NCBI GenBank assembly: GCA_002346475.1
Contig: DDZV01000018.1
Coordinates: forward strand, 1-24,416
Direction of reading: 5' to 3'
Length of the DNA stretch: 24,416 nucleotides
Origin: Acidobacteria bacterium UBA2999
GTDB taxonomy: Bacteria > Acidobacteriota > Vicinamibacteria > Vicinamibacterales > UBA2999
In this document: positions 22,692 through 24,416 of the stretch, one piece after another
Layout: each line of letters starts with the position of its first letter
How positions within the stretch are numbered: position 1 is the stretch's first letter
Notes under the pieces: generated by a model
The model's database searches: none
What the model was told of the DNA's origin: nothing
The model's input: only the letters and a program-made list of their open reading frames with translations
Position numbers and translations under genes: made by a program

Positions 22692-24404
22692 TCAATCAAG
22701 AGGTTCAAGCCTAATGAGTCTCGCCTCTCGTGTATTTGCCATCCAAACCGTATCAGGGTCGGTGGGATCGTAGAGAATCTTCTTTGAGTCAAAGTTTGTT
22801 GGCATCTGATACTCAATCATCTCACCCGTCTCAGAATCTAAACGAAGAACGCGCTCGGACATATTACTGCTTGCGTAAACGCGGCCTTGGCTATCAGGAC
22901 TAGAGGTAGCGTACGGTGTGGTGAATTTATGCAGGACGGGCCATTGCGTAAATTCCTCTGTTTGGGTATCAAAACGGGTGATTTTATCTCCCCCATACTC
23001 AGCAAACCAATAACGATCCTCCGAATCCATCTGACCGCGGCGTGGGAGCACACCAGGGTCAGGTGTTGGCCAGTGCTTCACCTCACCTGTCTCACCGTTA
23101 ACACCAATAACACCTGAACCTAAAAAATCAGAAATATAAGCATCGCCTTTTGAGTTAACCACAAGTTGGTAACCAATACTTCCAGGCGGGGCGCCCTCTG
23201 GTGTATTTACAAAGGGGAAAATACCATCCACTTCCTCTGTCGCGGGATCAATTCTGACCATTGTCTGCACGTTGTTCATCCAGACCTTTCCATCAGGACC
23301 CACCCCAACAAACTGTAAACATTCCTTGCTTGGATCGTCGATTACGGTGAACTCTTCTGTTACAGGATCAAATCGAGTTGGTGCTCCGAAATGGCATTCG
23401 TTCGCCTGGAAAATACTAGCTGCCCACTCTCTCTCGAAACCTTGGGTTGCTGGAAACCACACATTGCCATCATGGTCTACGTCAATATCACTCATGCCAC
23501 CAACAAATCCTTCTGGCAACGGGTCCATGCTGTACTCAGTAAAGGTGTCCGTGTCCTTATCGAACTTGCCAATATACATTCGGCTTTGATCCGCATACCA
23601 AGGAGTTCCATCTGGGGCCATGGCAAAGTCGTGGGGAACCGTGTCTGCCCTGGGCATATCCCACTGGGTAATAATGACTCGGGTGGCTTGGCCTGTCGGA
23701 CGAGGCAATGTCTTTAATTCGTAAGGCCATGTAGACTTTCCGTCACTCAAATTTACCGTAGCAAGATACTCAGCTAGCGCAGAAGGCGCCTCCATGATCG
23801 CAGGAGTGCGATGAGGAAAAGGCTCGGCGCGTCCTCGACTATCGTCATCATTTAATGCCGTTCCATCATTAAAGTACGTAAACATCCGCGGTATGGTTTT
23901 GGCAAACTCCTCGGCCGTGTGTCGCGACCTTACGATTCGTTCGTAGCTATGACAATATGCACAACTCAAGCCCGAATACGCGAGCAACTCTTTCTGCTCA
24001 GTTGTGCCAGGCATACTCATAATCCATTCAAGAGATGAAAGCTGAGAAGCTAGGTCTTCCGTGACTTGCAGTTGAACGTCGTGACTCCCTGGTCCATCTG
24101 CCGGCACTTCCACTGAACCTGCATCAACTAGATCGTAGCCAACAGCTCGCGTGGTTAAGTTGTACCTGCCAGGCACCAGATGCGTTCGTGGAAAGCTATA
24201 GTGCCCTTCGGCATCGCTCACCACTGACACGGTGAAGTTCGCTGTTTCACGACGCGCGGAAACAACAACCCCCTCCATCTGCCCTTCTTCCTGAGAACTC
24301 ACGGTCCCAGCAAGTGCTACTGTCCCCGGATCGCTCGTGCATCCGGCTGCCAGTGCAACAACACAAACTGTCATCGCAACGAACAATAGTCCTCTTACGC
24401 GCAT
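22692..24404 (-). CDS. Lipoprotein: carboxypeptidase-regulatory-like domain, CxxCH motif, Vgb-like propeller
   Basis: This 570-residue exported lipoprotein has a lipobox ending at Cys22 (VVALAAGC). The next 90 residues form a carboxypeptidase-regulatory-like (beta-sandwich) domain (LAGTVSSQEE..., DAEGHYSFPRTHLVPGRYNL). A c-type heme-binding motif CAYCH follows at 148-152. From about residue 245 a propeller resembles virginiamycin B lyase/SMP-30 families, with repeats such as HDFAMAPDGTPWYADQ, DVDHDGNVWFPAT, VGVGPDGKVWMNN, VVNSKGDAYISD and SPDSQGRVYASS. The ATG at 24404 is preceded by GGAGG 6 bases upstream, so the gene is complete; the open frame runs on to the window edge only through a TTG. 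The role is unknown: the heme motif suggests redox or electron transfer rather than antibiotic lysis. It is followed by the YbjQ remnant in the same frame. Confidence 0.85.
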   Translation of the reverse strand: MRVRGLLFVAMTVCVVALAAGCTSDPGTVALAGTVSSQEEGQMEGVVVSARRETANFTVSVVSDAEGHYSFPRTHLVPGRYNLTTRAVGYDLVDAGSVEVPADGPGSHDVQLQVTEDLASQLSSLEWIMSMPGTTEQKELLAYSGLSCAYCHSYERIVRSRHTAEEFAKTIPRMFTYFNDGTALNDDDSRGRAEPFPHRTPAIMEAPSALAEYLATVNLSDGKSTWPYELKTLPRPTGQATRVIITQWDMPRADTVPHDFAMAPDGTPWYADQSRMYIGKFDKDTDTFTEYSMDPLPEGFVGGMSDIDVDHDGNVWFPATQGFEREWAASIFQANECHFGAPTRFDPVTEEFTVIDDPSKECLQFVGVGPDGKVWMNNVQTMVRIDPATEEVDGIFPFVNTPEGAPPGSIGYQLVVNSKGDAYISDFLGSGVIGVNGETGEVKHWPTPDPGVLPRRGQMDSEDRYWFAEYGGDKITRFDTQTEEFTQWPVLHKFTTPYATSSPDSQGRVYASSNMSERVLRLDSETGEMIEYQMPTNFDSKKILYDPTDPDTVWMANTREARLIRLEPLD

Positions 24405-24416
24405 GCTTTCCTCCAA

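Noticed and set aside
22622..22816. 64-codon frame overlapping the lipoprotein end
   Set aside because: It is an out-of-frame shadow; the YbjQ-like residues are in another frame of the same strand.
1..24416. CRISPR arrays, insertion sequences, phage genes, toxin-antitoxin pairs
   Set aside because: No regularly spaced repeats, terminal inverted repeats, transposase or integrase motifs, or paired small genes were seen on either strand.

Overview
This is a bacterial chromosome segment made almost entirely of housekeeping and metabolic genes. They are tightly packed on both strands, and no intergenic gap exceeds about 210 bases. It carries one tRNA gene, no rRNA, no CRISPR array and no recognisable insertion sequence, integrase or phage gene. 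Base composition is moderate to low in GC on the left (sampled lines run about 37-48%) and higher in parts of the right quarter (about 53-60% in sampled lines of the permease and lipoprotein genes). The trpS-scpA-scpB block, the uvrC/phosphatidyltransferase pair and the lipoprotein joining a carboxypeptidase-regulatory-like domain to a virginiamycin-B-lyase-like propeller together suggest a free-living, possibly marine, Gram-negative lineage such as Acidobacteriota (Vicinamibacteria-like). That placement is an inference with low confidence.

Layout. 1-3.5 kb: an rsuA/rluB-type pseudouridine synthase on the plus strand faces a minus-strand operon trpS-scpA-scpB (tRNA charging, then the kleisin and its partner of the SMC chromosome-segregation complex). 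3.5-6.3 kb: uvrC and, divergent from it, a CDP-alcohol phosphatidyltransferase. 6.3-8.9 kb: efp followed by a small membrane protein (minus), divergent from a single-PDZ HtrA/DegS-type protease (plus). 8.9-13.1 kb: a leucine-biosynthesis cluster with leuA (minus), a divergent LysR regulator (plus) and leuC-leuD (minus); leuB is not in the window. 13.3-16.8 kb: a 3-methyladenine DNA glycosylase downstream of uvrA, so with uvrC three excision-repair genes lie within about 13 kb. 16.9-18.6 kb: an exported peroxiredoxin with a clear terminator, then a TerC-family membrane protein. 18.66 kb: tRNA-Thr(CGU), followed by a 240-residue protein I do not recognise. 19.5-21.9 kb: a minus-strand operon of a SnoaL-like protein, a DUF485 protein and an ActP-like acetate/solute symporter. 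22.0-24.4 kb: an EVE-domain protein, a decayed YbjQ/UPF0145 fragment, and a 570-residue lipoprotein with a CxxCH motif and a propeller domain.

The genes work in known ways: leucine synthesis under probable LysR control, nucleotide and base excision repair, translation (EF-P, TrpRS, rRNA pseudouridine, tRNA), and envelope functions. I see no convincing new multi-gene defence or mobile system. The points most worth checking are a LeuA that lacks its leucine-binding regulatory domain, the YbjQ remnant fused in frame after the lipoprotein stop codon, the orphan protein behind tRNA-Thr, and several palindromes in divergent promoter regions. Several genes have no Shine-Dalgarno sequence while others have strong ones.
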